From positions 930,001 through 994,000 of the forward strand of contig NZ_FNKB01000001.1 of the NCBI RefSeq assembly GCF_900102345.1: 64,000 nt of DNA, given 5' to 3'. Below are positions 8,631-17,324 of this stretch, piece by piece. The notes below the pieces were generated by a model. The model was not told where the DNA came from. It did not search any database and was given only the letters and a program-made list of their open reading frames with translations. The DNA comes from Leucobacter chromiiresistens. GTDB taxonomy: Bacteria > Actinomycetota > Actinomycetes > Actinomycetales > Microbacteriaceae. Within the stretch, counting starts at the first letter, position 1. Each line of letters begins with the position of its first letter. The position numbers were made by a program, and so were the translations under genes.

Positions 8631-9080
8631 GTACTTAGTGTCGCATTTATGGCCCCGTTAGCGGGCATTTAATCGGGCGGGGTATACGAGCACCTAGATC
8701 CCCTATGTTTCCGCAGCGAGGTTTCTGCGGAATGAGCGCCCGGTGAGCGACCGGCTTACGGGCGGTACATCAGTGGTTAAGTTATTCGATGACGACTAAA
8801 TCTCCAGGTGCGTTACGACAGTCGGTGAAGATCGAAATTCGAAGACAGGGTTGTGACGCATAGTTATAAGAATCGCTTCTATACCAAAACTCCCGCCTGC
8901 CGACATCTGTCGTTGGAGGGATAGCGAAACACCTCGAATCTCAAAGTTTCGAGAGGAACCTTCGTGGCTAACTCGCACGGCTTATTGGCGCGGTTAGACT
9001 CTCGAACTCGTTATTGCCTGGGCACTATTGTCGAAACGAGGCACTACGGCTGTCGTGGCGCACGAAGATTAGGAGCCCGA
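8631..9080. other. Gap with resolvase-site-like repeats and a 30-bp direct-repeat copy
   Basis: No convincing gene. It holds two GCATTTA direct repeats (8643-8649, 8665-8671), a CCGCAG/CTGCGG dyad at 8711-8730 and the first of two 30-bp direct repeats at 8734-8763. The repeats next to the divergent resolvase start are where a res site would lie. The bases from 8964 are open in frame with the DUF262 gene but lack a good ribosome site. Confidence 0.5.
8734..8763 (+). repeat. 30-bp direct repeat, left copy
   Basis: Starts GAGCGCCCGGTGAGCGACCG and ends GCTTACGGGC. It matches 10934-10963 at 27 of 30 positions in the same orientation. The pair encloses the DUF262 gene, like the ends or recombination sites of a small cassette. 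Confidence 0.75.
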
Positions 9081-10820
9081 ATGTCGCAGAATGAGTTTCT
9101 CCAATATGAGGCATCTGGGATTGCCGCCTTGCTGCGTACCCGCACGCTGTCCGTACCGGCATACCAACGGTCTTACTCATGGATGACTGTTTCGAAGTCT
9201 GCGACTGAACGCGACACAAGTATCGACAAGCAGCAGGTGGTCGAGTTCTGGGACGATCTGCACAGTAGCTTCATTAACCAAGTCAGCTACTTCTTGGGCA
9301 CGGTCGTACTGGCGGGGAACGACCAAGATGGTCTCGGTCGCAAGAGCGTTATTGATGGTCAGCAGCGCCTCGCTACGGCATCTTTGCTCTTGGCTGCTAT
9401 CCGCAACCGTTACCACTCGGGGGGAGAAACGAACGACGGGAACTCCACGCAACAGGAGTTTCTCGGTAAGTATGACAAACGCGCTCGAGCGGATCTTCCA
9501 AAGCTCATCCTCAACTCCGAAGATCGTGATTACTACCAGCGACACATTATTCAAGGCGAAAACGGCGTCGAACCATCGAACTTCAGCCAGCGTCTCCTGA
9601 GCGAGGCGTACGACTTTCTGCAGCGCAAAGTAAATGCTTTTGCAGACAGCTACGGACCGGACTGGGCATTGAAACTCGGCGAACTCGAAACTTGGTTGGA
9701 CGAGAGCGTCCAAGTCGTGGCAATTGTGGTCGCCACTGAAGCCGATGCGTTCATGATTTTCGAAACTCTGAATGATCGGGGAGCCGATCTGACAATCGCC
9801 GACCTGCTGAAGAATTTTCTCTTCAGTCAGTCGGGAGCCAGATTGGATGAGGTTCAGGCCGGTTGGCTCGCCACATTGAGCAATCTCGGAATCGACAAGG
9901 TCGGAAACCGGCTGTTCACGACATTTGCTCGACACTTGCTCAGCTCTAAGTTCGGCCTAGTGCGAGAACGAGAGGTTTACGGAAAATTGAAGGGGGTCGT
10001 TACCGATCCGGATTCGGCAGTAAAGTTCACCCAAGAACTGAAGGACGCTTCGCGACTTTACTACGCGATCATCCGATCAGATAGCGACTATTGGTCCGAG
10101 TTTGCCGGATCCGTTGGCAGTGCAGCCGATATCCTGGCGGACCTAAAGGTCGAGCGATACCGGCCTTTGGTTTTAGCCGCGCTCACGACTTTTGATGCGA
10201 AAGAGATCGAACGCTTTGTGCCGACACTCGTTTCGTGGTCCATACGAATGCTGTCCTCCGGCAATTTGAGCGGTGGTGTAGCTGAGGCAGCGTTTTGCGA
10301 CGCAGCAGTCGAAATCCGGCGAGGCCGGGTCACAACAACAGAAGACATTTTGACGAAGACAAAGGTGGGAGCGCTCGTTCCCTCCGATGCTGTATTTCAG
10401 GCCGGATTCGCGGCCTGGCGGACGACGCCTAAATTGTCTAGGTACCTGCTTCGCTCGCTTGAACTCACTGAAAGAGGTGACACGGAACCCGAACTCATCG
10501 TGAATGACGACGTAGATCTTGTAAACCTCGAGCATGTGCTCCCTAAGAACGCTAAAGACGCCGATTGGCCGTCCTTCTCACTCGAGGACCGTCGGAGTTT
10601 TGTTGATCGGGTTGGAAATCATGTCCTGCTGAAGAAGGGTGTGAATGACCGGATCGGGAATAAGGGTTGGCCAGTGAAGAAATCCGTCTTGACGTCGTCG
10701 GTGCTCCACCTCACCAGTCAAGCTGGGGCCGAATCCGATTGGACGTCCTCCGTCATAGAGACACGGCAGCAAAAGCTAGCTGTACTCGCGGTGGCGACGT
10801 GGCCCAAATTGCCTCGTTAG
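9081..10820 (+). CDS. DUF262/DUF1524 (GmrSD-like) nuclease, probable phage defence
   Basis: 579 residues from ATG 9081, chosen because AGGAG lies at 9071-9075; an open extension to 8964 has no such site. The N-terminal DUF262 (ParB/Srx-like) shows YQRSYSW at 28-34, DGQQR at 92-96 and FETLNDRGADL in the middle. The C-terminal DUF1524 HNH shows EHVLPKN near 484 and GNHVLLKKGVNDRIGNKGW. GmrSD, a type IV restriction enzyme, pairs the same two domains and cuts phage DNA with modified cytosine; the target here is unknown. It stands alone between 30-bp direct repeats, has lower GC than its neighbours, and is probably recent cargo. Confidence 0.85.
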   Translation: MSQNEFLQYEASGIAALLRTRTLSVPAYQRSYSWMTVSKSATERDTSIDKQQVVEFWDDLHSSFINQVSYFLGTVVLAGNDQDGLGRKSVIDGQQRLATASLLLAAIRNRYHSGGETNDGNSTQQEFLGKYDKRARADLPKLILNSEDRDYYQRHIIQGENGVEPSNFSQRLLSEAYDFLQRKVNAFADSYGPDWALKLGELETWLDESVQVVAIVVATEADAFMIFETLNDRGADLTIADLLKNFLFSQSGARLDEVQAGWLATLSNLGIDKVGNRLFTTFARHLLSSKFGLVREREVYGKLKGVVTDPDSAVKFTQELKDASRLYYAIIRSDSDYWSEFAGSVGSAADILADLKVERYRPLVLAALTTFDAKEIERFVPTLVSWSIRMLSSGNLSGGVAEAAFCDAAVEIRRGRVTTTEDILTKTKVGALVPSDAVFQAGFAAWRTTPKLSRYLLRSLELTERGDTEPELIVNDDVDLVNLEHVLPKNAKDADWPSFSLEDRRSFVDRVGNHVLLKKGVNDRIGNKGWPVKKSVLTSSVLHLTSQAGAESDWTSSVIETRQQKLAVLAVATWPKLPR

Positions 10821-10933
10821 GCCGATCTGCGTCTCGTGACCTCGTTGTTTCAAGACACTTACAATGCGAAACGCAGCAATTCCAGAACCCCGGCCAAAAG
10901 CACTAAACCCCACGATTTCCGAGGGAGCGGGGA

Positions 10934-10963
10934 GAGCGCCCGCTGAGGGATCGGCTTACGGGC
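10934..10963 (+). repeat. 30-bp direct repeat, right copy
   Basis: GAGCGCCCGCTGAGGGATCG followed by GCTTACGGGC, differing from the left copy at 8734-8763 in three bases. It lies between the DUF262 gene and the copper cassette, marking the right edge of the putative inserted unit. Confidence 0.75.
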
Positions 10964-10978
10964 AAGTTTGGCGTGGCG

Positions 10979-11782
10979 CTACTCCGCCGAGAGCGCAGCA
11001 TCGAGCGCGTTGGGTAGGTCCTCTGGGCCTGTGAGCTCGATCGTTTCCCCGTCGAGGAAGAAGGTCGGGGTGCCTGTCACACCGAGGGCTTCACCTGCGT
11101 CGAAGTCTTTTTGGACTCGAGCCTTCGTATCAGGGGCCGCAACCGCATTATCAAACCGTTCCATATCGAGGCCGATCTGCTCGGCGTACCCTCGGAATCG
11201 TTCGGCCTCGGACTCACGGCCTTCCCCCCATTGCTTCTGTGTTTTGAACATGAGATGGAACATATCCTCGTACTTGCCTTGCTCGGCTGCAGCTTCAACC
11301 GCGATGGCGGCGTTCATGGAGTTGAAGTGACCATTGAGGGGGAAGTACCGGACGACGTAGTTAATTCGGCCGTCGTACTTCTCACGCATTTGCTCAATGT
11401 ATGGGTAGAGAGCACCGCAGGCCTCGCCCTCGAAATCCAGGAACTCGACGACGGTGGGCGCATCCGGTCCCGCTGAGTCCAAATAGTGGGAGTCTTCGGC
11501 GAGCGTTCGAGCCGCTTTGTCGCCGGTCGGCAACGCAACGGGTTCGGGGCGACTGAGTATGGTCCAAAAAATTGCGATGGCTGCAACAAGCAACACTGCT
11601 GGCACGGAGATGATCGCAGCTTTGGTCGACGTACTGAGCGGTCCCCAAAAAGATGGGCGAATCGATTTCTCCAAGATTTCTCCGATGAACACAAGCGGGG
11701 GAATGGGACGAGGCGTGGGAGGCCAGAGGGTGTCCCAATCGCAATGCAGCGCCAGAGGGAACCGAATTCTTTTCGGAGACAC
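10979..11782 (-). CDS. DsbA-family thiol protein lacking the first active-site Cys
   Basis: 267 residues as listed; the start is uncertain because no good ribosome site precedes ATG 11782 and the family usually begins just before the membrane anchor (about 52-73). The periplasm-facing DsbA fold has the cis-Pro loop GTPTFFLDGE and helix GHFNSMNAAIAVEAA. The active site reads FEGEACG, whereas relatives have CxxC: the codon is GGC where TGC is expected. One thiol cannot run the usual disulfide exchange alone. It is the last gene of the copper cassette, where such proteins may handle copper-damaged disulfides. Confidence 0.8.
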   Translation of the reverse strand: MSPKRIRFPLALHCDWDTLWPPTPRPIPPLVFIGEILEKSIRPSFWGPLSTSTKAAIISVPAVLLVAAIAIFWTILSRPEPVALPTGDKAARTLAEDSHYLDSAGPDAPTVVEFLDFEGEACGALYPYIEQMREKYDGRINYVVRYFPLNGHFNSMNAAIAVEAAAEQGKYEDMFHLMFKTQKQWGEGRESEAERFRGYAEQIGLDMERFDNAVAAPDTKARVQKDFDAGEALGVTGTPTFFLDGETIELTGPEDLPNALDAALSAE

Positions 11783-11907
11783 GGCTTCAGCTAACTAACC
11801 TCGCGGCTGCAACAAGCAATCTACTTGCAGTCCGGCCACGGTCGCAGGATCAGCTGACCCTATAGGCCGGAAGGACCGTAGCTCTTGTACGGTCGCCGCG
11901 GGGGAGA

Positions 11908-11935
11908 GTGGGGCGACTAGAAATGGCCGCCCCAC
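11908..11935 (-). terminator. Hairpin downstream of the DUF305 gene
   Basis: GTGGGGCG at 11908-11915 pairs with CGCCCCAC at 11928-11935 over a 12-base loop, just after the stop of the minus-strand DUF305 gene. No T-run follows, so it may only be a transcript-stabilising stem. Confidence 0.45.
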
Positions 11936-11943
11936 CCTATCGT

Positions 11944-12543
11944 CTATAGAGACGCGAGAATCTCTTCCATCTTCTGAATCTCACCTGTTTGGTCGTCGAT
12001 GATTTTCTGCCCTAACGCAACGGCATCCGGGTTGGATCCATTGTCAACTTCATCCTGAGCCATATCGATCGCGCCACGGTGATGCTCGATCATCTGCTCA
12101 AGGAATAGTCGTGAGGCTTCCGCGCCCGTCGCCTCGTCGAGGGCCTGCATGTCCGTCTCGGACATCATGCCGGCACCATGATCCATGCTTCCCATTTCCG
12201 AGGTGTCGGCACCCCAATCTTCAAGCCAGCTTTCCAGCTGTTGGATTTCTGGTGCCTGGGCATCTTTTATCTCGCCTGCGAGCGAGACGACCCGCTCATC
12301 AATACCATCTTTGCTGAGTATGGTGTCGGACATTTCGATCGCCTGGCTGTGGTGTTCGATCATCATGCTGGCAAACATGGTGTCTGCTTCGTTTGCTTCC
12401 GTGGTTGCGGTTTCTGAGCTACTGGTGCTCCCGTGGTCCATCTCGGTCATGTCACTACTTGTGTCGGTGTTTCCGGCACAGCCAGCGAGGGCGAGCATGG
12501 CAGTAAGTGTGATCGCGGCGGTCGCCGCGGTACGAGTTTTCAT
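11944..12543 (-). CDS. DUF305 lipoprotein of the copper cassette
   Basis: 199 residues from ATG 12543, chosen for its GGAGAA site. The signal peptide ends in a LAGC lipobox, so the protein is likely a membrane-anchored lipoprotein. Two copies of the DUF305 signature are visible, MMIEHHSQAIEM and MIEHHRGAIDM, each with paired histidines and methionines fit to bind copper, plus a Met/His-rich linker (MGSMDHGAGMM). DUF305 proteins commonly accompany copper ATPases and CsoR in actinobacteria. A copper scavenger outside the membrane is the likely role. Confidence 0.88.
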   Translation of the reverse strand: MKTRTAATAAITLTAMLALAGCAGNTDTSSDMTEMDHGSTSSSETATTEANEADTMFASMMIEHHSQAIEMSDTILSKDGIDERVVSLAGEIKDAQAPEIQQLESWLEDWGADTSEMGSMDHGAGMMSETDMQALDEATGAEASRLFLEQMIEHHRGAIDMAQDEVDNGSNPDAVALGQKIIDDQTGEIQKMEEILASL

Positions 12544-12628
12544 GAATGGATTCTCCAATTCGCTGAGGATGCTCAATACGAGTGAGCAGAAGAGGGAAAT
12601 GCCAGCGCTAATGCCGGCTCATCGCTAT

Positions 12629-13078
12629 TCAAGTTCGACTGATTCCGAGCGCCTCCAACGAAGGCGGCGGAAGGGGTCGGATGTGGGCTTTCCATCGCGA
12701 GACGCGCGCGCTATTTCCTTCTCGGGACACACTGGTGCGCCAGCTCAAACGGCTTCCAATGAAGAGTGCGACAGTGAGGAGGAGCGCGAGAGCACATTCC
12801 ATCCAAGTAACGCTGCCAGTGCAATTCATACATCCGTGTGAAGGAGTACCTGCAGGGTCACTGTCCGACGCCGCTTCATCGGCACCAGGGTGGGCGAACC
12901 CGACAATGTTCTGCGTTTCCACAGTGGCACTGTGCCGAGCAGGCACGAGGTGCGAATTAAAAGAGTGCATCGCGAGAAGTCCCGCGATCACTCCGACCGT
13001 GATGGCGACCATTTTGAAGAGTGCACGAACTCGCGAACGCGAATCACGTACAGGTCCCATCGTGACGACCACAGTCAT
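12629..13078 (-). CDS. DUF6153-like small membrane protein (first copy)
   Basis: 149 residues from ATG 13078, which has GGAGG six bases upstream; longer readings extend into the ATPase gene. One helix lies near 23-40 and another near 100-120, with HGCMNC between them. Both this protein and the one at 18438-18950 share the layout of N-terminal helix, polar His/Cys linker, C-terminal helix, basic tail and final ISRT. The family name is tentative. The location directly after the copper ATPase suggests a copper-linked envelope role. Confidence 0.6.
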   Translation of the reverse strand: MTVVVTMGPVRDSRSRVRALFKMVAITVGVIAGLLAMHSFNSHLVPARHSATVETQNIVGFAHPGADEAASDSDPAGTPSHGCMNCTGSVTWMECALALLLTVALFIGSRLSWRTSVSREGNSARVSRWKAHIRPLPPPSLEALGISRT

Positions 13079-13110
13079 GTGCACCTCCATCCATTCCAGC
13101 GTACGTACTG

Positions 13111-15273
13111 CTAGCTCGCGAGTTGCTTTCTGGCAACTGCTTCTGGGCGGAGGTCCAGACGGCGCAGTAGTTGGGCGTTCAGGGCCACAACAATCGTGGA
13201 AAGTGACATGAGGATGGCGCCTATCGACATCGGAAGCACGAACCCGATAGGGGCGAGGATGCCAGCAGCGAGTGGAACAGAAATGAGGTTGTATCCGGCC
13301 GCCCACCACAGGTTTTGTTTCATTTTGCGATAGCTTGCACGCGACAACTCGATGACTGACACCACTGACCGGGGGTCATCGCTTGCGAGAATCACTCCGG
13401 CTGATGCAATCGCTACATCGGTGCCAGCACCGATAGCGATTCCGACGTCGGCTTGGGCGAGAGCTGGTGCATCATTTACGCCATCTCCGACCATGGCAAC
13501 TTTGCGTCCTTCGTTTTGCAGTTCTTTCACTTTGGAGGCTTTGTCTTCGGGCCGTACGCCTGCGAAGTAACGATCAATACCGATATCCGTTGATACAGTC
13601 GCGGCGACGGCTTCGGCGTCGCCAGTGATCATCACGACGTCAACGCCGCGATCTCTCAGAGCGGTGACGGCGGCAAGAGACTCGGGCCGAATTTGATCGG
13701 CAAGCCGCAGAGCGCCGGCCACTTCTCCCTCGATGAGAACATGCAGGATGATCGCCCCTTCTTTTCGCCACAGTTCAGCAATGGGAAGTTCCTCTACATG
13801 TTCCTGCTGCAACAGGTAGGGGCCGCCGACCTGCACGATGCGACCATCGACTCGAGCTCGGACGCCGACAGCCGGCGAAGACTCAAAGTCAGTGGCGTTC
13901 GGGATTGCGAGCTCTTTTACCTTCGCTGCGTTCACGATTGCGCGAGCGAGAGGGTGCTCAGAATCGTTTTCTGCTGCCGCCGCGAGGACCAGCAGTGCAT
14001 CTGAGTCGAGCTGCCCCGTCGGGTGGACAGCCGTTACAGCAGGCGCGCCCTCGGTAAGGGTTCCCGTCTTATCAAACAGCACCGTATCGATCGTCCGCAT
14101 GCTTTCCAGGGCGAGCCTGTCTTTCACGAGGACGCCTCCTCGTGCAGCTCGCTCAGTGGCAATGGAGACCACCAAAGGAATCGCGAGGCCAAGGGCGTGA
14201 GGGCATGCGATCACCAAGACAGTGATCGTGCGAATCACCGCAGCATCAGGTAAACCAACCACGGTCCACACGAGTGCGGTAATTGCTGCTGCGATGAGAG
14301 CGAACCAGAACAACCATGCAGAGGCGCGGTCGGCTAGTCGCTGCGCCCGAGACGACGAGTTTTGCGCTTCAGAAACAAGTTTCTGGATACCGGCAAGCGC
14401 GGTGTCTTGTCCTACCGCCGTAATTTCAACACGAATGCCTGAATCGGTTGCAACGGTGCCGGCAACGACCTGGTCCCCGACGCTGCGACGAACTGGGTGA
14501 GATTCGCCAGTGATCATCGACTCGTTCATGCTGGCGGAACCTTGAATGACTCGCCCATCGGCAGGTACACGCCCTCCCGGGCGGACCACGACGACATCGC
14601 CAACTTCGAGATCCTCGGGAGCGATGGTGATGGTGCTCTGCCCTTCGACCTTCTCCGCTTCGTCAGGAAGAAGCGCGGCCAGCGAATCGAGCGCAGAAGT
14701 GGTCTGAGCGAGAGATCGCATCTCAATCCAGTGGCCTAGAAGCATGATGACGATCAGTAGCGCCAGCTCCCACCAGAAGTCCAGCTCGTGGTGCAGTATT
14801 CCGAGGCTTGCACCCCAGGAAGCGAGGAAAGCGACAGTGATTGCCAGAGCGATGAGGAGCATCATCCCCGGTTTGCGGGCGCGAAGCTCGCTGACAGCGC
14901 CCGTGAGGAATGGGGCGCCGCCCCATACATACATGACGGTACCAAGGAGAGGGGATACCCAGCTCACCCACTGAGTCTCCGGCAGCGAATAGCCCAGAAG
15001 CATTGAGAACATCGTGGAAAATCCCACGACGGGCACCGCGAGGATGAGCATGAGCCAGAACAGTTTCCGAAACCCTGCGACGTGATCTCCGTGACCCGCG
15101 TGGCCTCCGTGATCCGAATGTCCGTGCTCGGAGTGACCGGCTGCAGGAGCCTGATCCCGGTGGCTAACATGCTCGTGCGTCATGTGGCCAGGGGTATTCC
15201 CTGACGTGGAAGCGTCACTTGGAAGAGCGCCGTGGTCTGCTGGTTCGCTTTGTTCAGGGTCGAGCTGACTCAT
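13111..15273 (-). CDS. copB: CopB-type copper/silver P-type ATPase
   Basis: 720 residues from ATG 15273, preceded by AAGGAG. The N-terminus is histidine-rich (about 30-65) instead of carrying CxxC domains. Actuator TGES is at 255-258, the transport helix has CPH at 357-359 (the CopB-class signature rather than CPC), phosphorylation DKTGT at 401-405, and GDGVNDAPAL near the end. CopB-type pumps export Cu or Ag. It is transcribed after csoR and a CxxC metallochaperone gene and is thus probably derepressed by copper through the CsoR operator at 16006. Confidence 0.92.
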   Translation of the reverse strand: MSQLDPEQSEPADHGALPSDASTSGNTPGHMTHEHVSHRDQAPAAGHSEHGHSDHGGHAGHGDHVAGFRKLFWLMLILAVPVVGFSTMFSMLLGYSLPETQWVSWVSPLLGTVMYVWGGAPFLTGAVSELRARKPGMMLLIALAITVAFLASWGASLGILHHELDFWWELALLIVIMLLGHWIEMRSLAQTTSALDSLAALLPDEAEKVEGQSTITIAPEDLEVGDVVVVRPGGRVPADGRVIQGSASMNESMITGESHPVRRSVGDQVVAGTVATDSGIRVEITAVGQDTALAGIQKLVSEAQNSSSRAQRLADRASAWLFWFALIAAAITALVWTVVGLPDAAVIRTITVLVIACPHALGLAIPLVVSIATERAARGGVLVKDRLALESMRTIDTVLFDKTGTLTEGAPAVTAVHPTGQLDSDALLVLAAAAENDSEHPLARAIVNAAKVKELAIPNATDFESSPAVGVRARVDGRIVQVGGPYLLQQEHVEELPIAELWRKEGAIILHVLIEGEVAGALRLADQIRPESLAAVTALRDRGVDVVMITGDAEAVAATVSTDIGIDRYFAGVRPEDKASKVKELQNEGRKVAMVGDGVNDAPALAQADVGIAIGAGTDVAIASAGVILASDDPRSVVSVIELSRASYRKMKQNLWWAAGYNLISVPLAAGILAPIGFVLPMSIGAILMSLSTIVVALNAQLLRRLDLRPEAVARKQLAS

Positions 15274-15327
15274 TGAAGTCTCCTTCGAACATGCACCTTT
15301 TCGGTGACAAATCACGCGTCGAACGCT

Positions 15328-15684
15328 TCAGGCGTTCTCATTGTCGGAATACCCGACTGCTAGATCAAGCGGGTTTTCAACGGAATATCCAATGTTCTCG
15401 ATAGCCCCTTGAATCGCGGCAGCGTCGACCGGGGCCGTGGCTTGGAGAGTGACCCGCGAAATACCGCCGGCGTTGAGCTCGACAGAAACGCTCTCGACAT
15501 TGCTGATACCCGTGAGTTCTTCGGTCACGCTTGCAACGCAGTGGGAACAAGTCATGCCGGATACGAGAATCTTGTTGGTCACTTCGGCCGTCGTTGCACG
15601 AGTGGTATCGGAGGTGACCGGCGTCGCACAACAAGCGGAGCCCGAAATGATGGCCACCTGCGGGGCATCGAAACTGTCAATCAT
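15328..15684 (-). CDS. CopZ-like heavy-metal-associated domain protein
   Basis: 118 residues. Residues about 38-103 are an HMA ferredoxin-like domain with the Cu(I) site MTCSHC; the C-terminal half has the family's GYSVENP motif. About 35 extra residues precede the domain and hold a CC pair (GSACCATP), which may be a second metal site. It presumably carries Cu(I) to the CopB pump encoded next. It lies between csoR and copB in one transcription unit. Confidence 0.88.
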   Translation of the reverse strand: MIDSFDAPQVAIISGSACCATPVTSDTTRATTAEVTNKILVSGMTCSHCVASVTEELTGISNVESVSVELNAGGISRVTLQATAPVDAAAIQGAIENIGYSVENPLDLAVGYSDNENA

Positions 15685-15714
15685 AATGTTCTCCTCCGAG
15701 TCGAGCGGGTTGGG

Positions 15715-15996
15715 TTAGGAACGGACCAATCGTGCGATTGCGTCCTGAGCTTCACGGATCTTGTCGGCAGCTACTTGGCCGCCTTCTGCGCTTGCCTCAG
15801 CAACGCAGTGGCTGAGGTGGTCGCCGAGGAGCGATAGGGCGACGGTTTCAAGCGCTTTCGTCGCGGCTGAGACTTGCGTCAGAATGTCGATGCAGTATTT
15901 GTCGTCGTCAACCATCCGCGCGATTCCGCGTACCTGGCCTTCGACGCGACGCAATCGCTTCTGCAAGTCATCCTTGTTCTGTTCGTAGCCGTTCAC
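15715..15996 (-). CDS. csoR: CsoR-family copper-sensing repressor
   Basis: 93 residues from GTG 15996. An earlier GTG at 16005 overlaps the -10 box and would lie upstream of the transcript, so leaderless initiation at 15996 fits best. The all-helical CsoR fold starts KDDLQKRLRRVEGQVRGI. The Cu(I) ligands are visible as Cys in DKYCIDIL and His plus Cys in LSHCVAEA. Apo-CsoR blocks the promoter and copper binding releases it. The exact palindrome TATACCCCCAGGGGGTATA sits in its own promoter, so it autoregulates the chaperone and pump genes downstream. Confidence 0.93.
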   Translation of the reverse strand: MNGYEQNKDDLQKRLRRVEGQVRGIARMVDDDKYCIDILTQVSAATKALETVALSLLGDHLSHCVAEASAEGGQVAADKIREAQDAIARLVRS

Positions 15997-15998
15997 AT

Positions 15999-16034
15999 GA
16001 TGCACTATACCCCCAGGGGGTATAAAATTCAATA
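15999..16034 (-). promoter_or_regulatory. csoR promoter with a perfect CsoR operator
   Basis: On the minus strand TTGAAT is followed after 17 bases by TATAGT. The 19-bp perfect palindrome at 16006-16024 fills the spacer and the -10 box, so bound CsoR would exclude RNA polymerase. The transcript would begin about seven bases on, close to GTG 15996. Confidence 0.85.
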
Positions 16035-16222
16035 GGCGATGCTGGACGCCCATGCCGCCGACCGCTTGTGAGCCTCCCGCTTTGCTTAGCCACCGGAATG
16101 CTCGTGCTCGCCCGGAGGTCACGTCCATGCCTCGCAAACGGCTACGAGACTACGGTCGCCCTGGATCCAATGTGGTCCTCTCGGGGCTTGAACCAGAGCG
16201 TCGTTGCAAGAGGGCCTTTATC

Positions 16223-16996
16223 TCACTTTTCGTTCGCTTGGATGTACGGGAGCGGATCGATGGGTTCGCCGTTCAATCGCAGGGCAAGGTGCAAATGAGG
16301 TCCGAAGGACATGCCGGTGTTTCCGACTCGACCGGCTTCATCACCTATCTTGACCGTGTCGCCGACCTGATAGGAGTGCGAGTTGGCTTCCATGTGGCAG
16401 TACCGGCTCGTGAGGTCTTGCCCATTGATGTTGTGCTGCAGCTTGAGGCCGAATCCGCAACCGTCAGTTGCAAACCCAGCCTCCAAGACGACACCACTCG
16501 CGATCGCCCGAATTGATGTGCCTCCTGGCGCTCCAATGTCCTGGGCGTCGTGGAATTGCGCGACGGGCTCGGTGCGATAGCCGAAACTATCGGTATTTGG
16601 CCACTGCTCATCGAAGGGGTATCGCACGGATGAGTCAGAGAGCGAACTCGCGTCGACCAGCCCTTTCTCGGCGGTTACGTTCGGCGGCAGGGGGATGGTC
16701 TTGATGGAGACTGCTTGCAAGGCATCCGCTACGGGTCCAGCGTCTTCTTCACTGAACAATTTCTGTGGTTGTATCGATGCCTGGGTGGTGAGGGGCTCGG
16801 CGGCTGAGCTGTTCAATGGGAAGAGGGTGGCAGTGAGCAGTGCTCCCACACAAACAAATGATGAGGCCGCAGAGACGATACGTTTCCAGGAGCGTTTCGT
16901 CGGTAACCCCGAATGAGAGGTTTCATCGGCATCGGTCGAAAGACCGGTGAATGAGGTGTCTTTGGTGCTGATATTCCAGGCAGGGAGCGGTGTCAT
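16223..16996 (-). CDS. M23-family metallopeptidase, membrane-anchored
   Basis: 257 residues from ATG 16996, which follows AGGAGAG; longer open frame upstream has shadow composition. A cytoplasmic N-terminus is followed by one membrane helix at about 39-60 and an extracellular LytM/M23 domain from about 125. Zinc ligands are His149 and Asp153 (HDAQD) and the HLH at 234-236, with His201 in RYCHME. M23 enzymes cut peptidoglycan cross-bridges. Copies inside actinobacterial copper cassettes are common, but their contribution to copper tolerance is not established. Confidence 0.88.
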   Translation of the reverse strand: MTPLPAWNISTKDTSFTGLSTDADETSHSGLPTKRSWKRIVSAASSFVCVGALLTATLFPLNSSAAEPLTTQASIQPQKLFSEEDAGPVADALQAVSIKTIPLPPNVTAEKGLVDASSLSDSSVRYPFDEQWPNTDSFGYRTEPVAQFHDAQDIGAPGGTSIRAIASGVVLEAGFATDGCGFGLKLQHNINGQDLTSRYCHMEANSHSYQVGDTVKIGDEAGRVGNTGMSFGPHLHLALRLNGEPIDPLPYIQANEK

Positions 16997-17190
16997 GTAG
17001 GACTCTCCTGAGGGTCCTGGTCTGGTGCGACCGCGCTGCCTGCCAGACGCTCGGGGAGGTGACGTGATCAGACGGCCGTGAGGAGTCAGCTGCTGTGGTC
17101 GCACAGTGCCACGGCCGCTACCCGTCCGACTACTTGAGGCGGATGCCGCGCTCTTGGGTGTCTGCTGGGTCTCAGTGGGAAATGAGAAAT

Positions 17191-17307
17191 TCACGAGAAC
17201 AGTGCTCCGATCGCTGCATATCCTATGACTGCAATAGCTGCCGTCAGCACAAGGATTGCGATGATAAACGCAGTGGAATTTTTGAAGGGGTTCTGATTGG
17301 GGTTCAT
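17191..17307 (-). CDS. 38-aa single-helix membrane peptide
   Basis: ATG 17307 follows GGAG and begins 17 bases after the stop of the F510_1955-like gene. The peptide has a polar start (MNPNQNPFKN) and then one 24-residue hydrophobic helix ending GALFS. It sits between two conserved copper-cassette genes in the same orientation. It may be a small subunit or regulator of a membrane partner; no family recognised. Confidence 0.6.
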   Translation of the reverse strand: MNPNQNPFKNSTAFIIAILVLTAAIAVIGYAAIGALFS

Positions 17308-17324
17308 GCGCGTAACTCCGCTCG

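Noticed and set aside
8631..8760. Full Tn3 terminal inverted repeat
   Set aside because: No GGGG-starting 38-bp inverted pair or transposase was found; only direct repeats and small dyads are visible.
8964..9080. 39-codon N-terminal extension of the DUF262 protein
   Set aside because: No ribosome site before 8964, whereas AGGAG lies five bases before ATG 9081, where DUF262 similarity begins.
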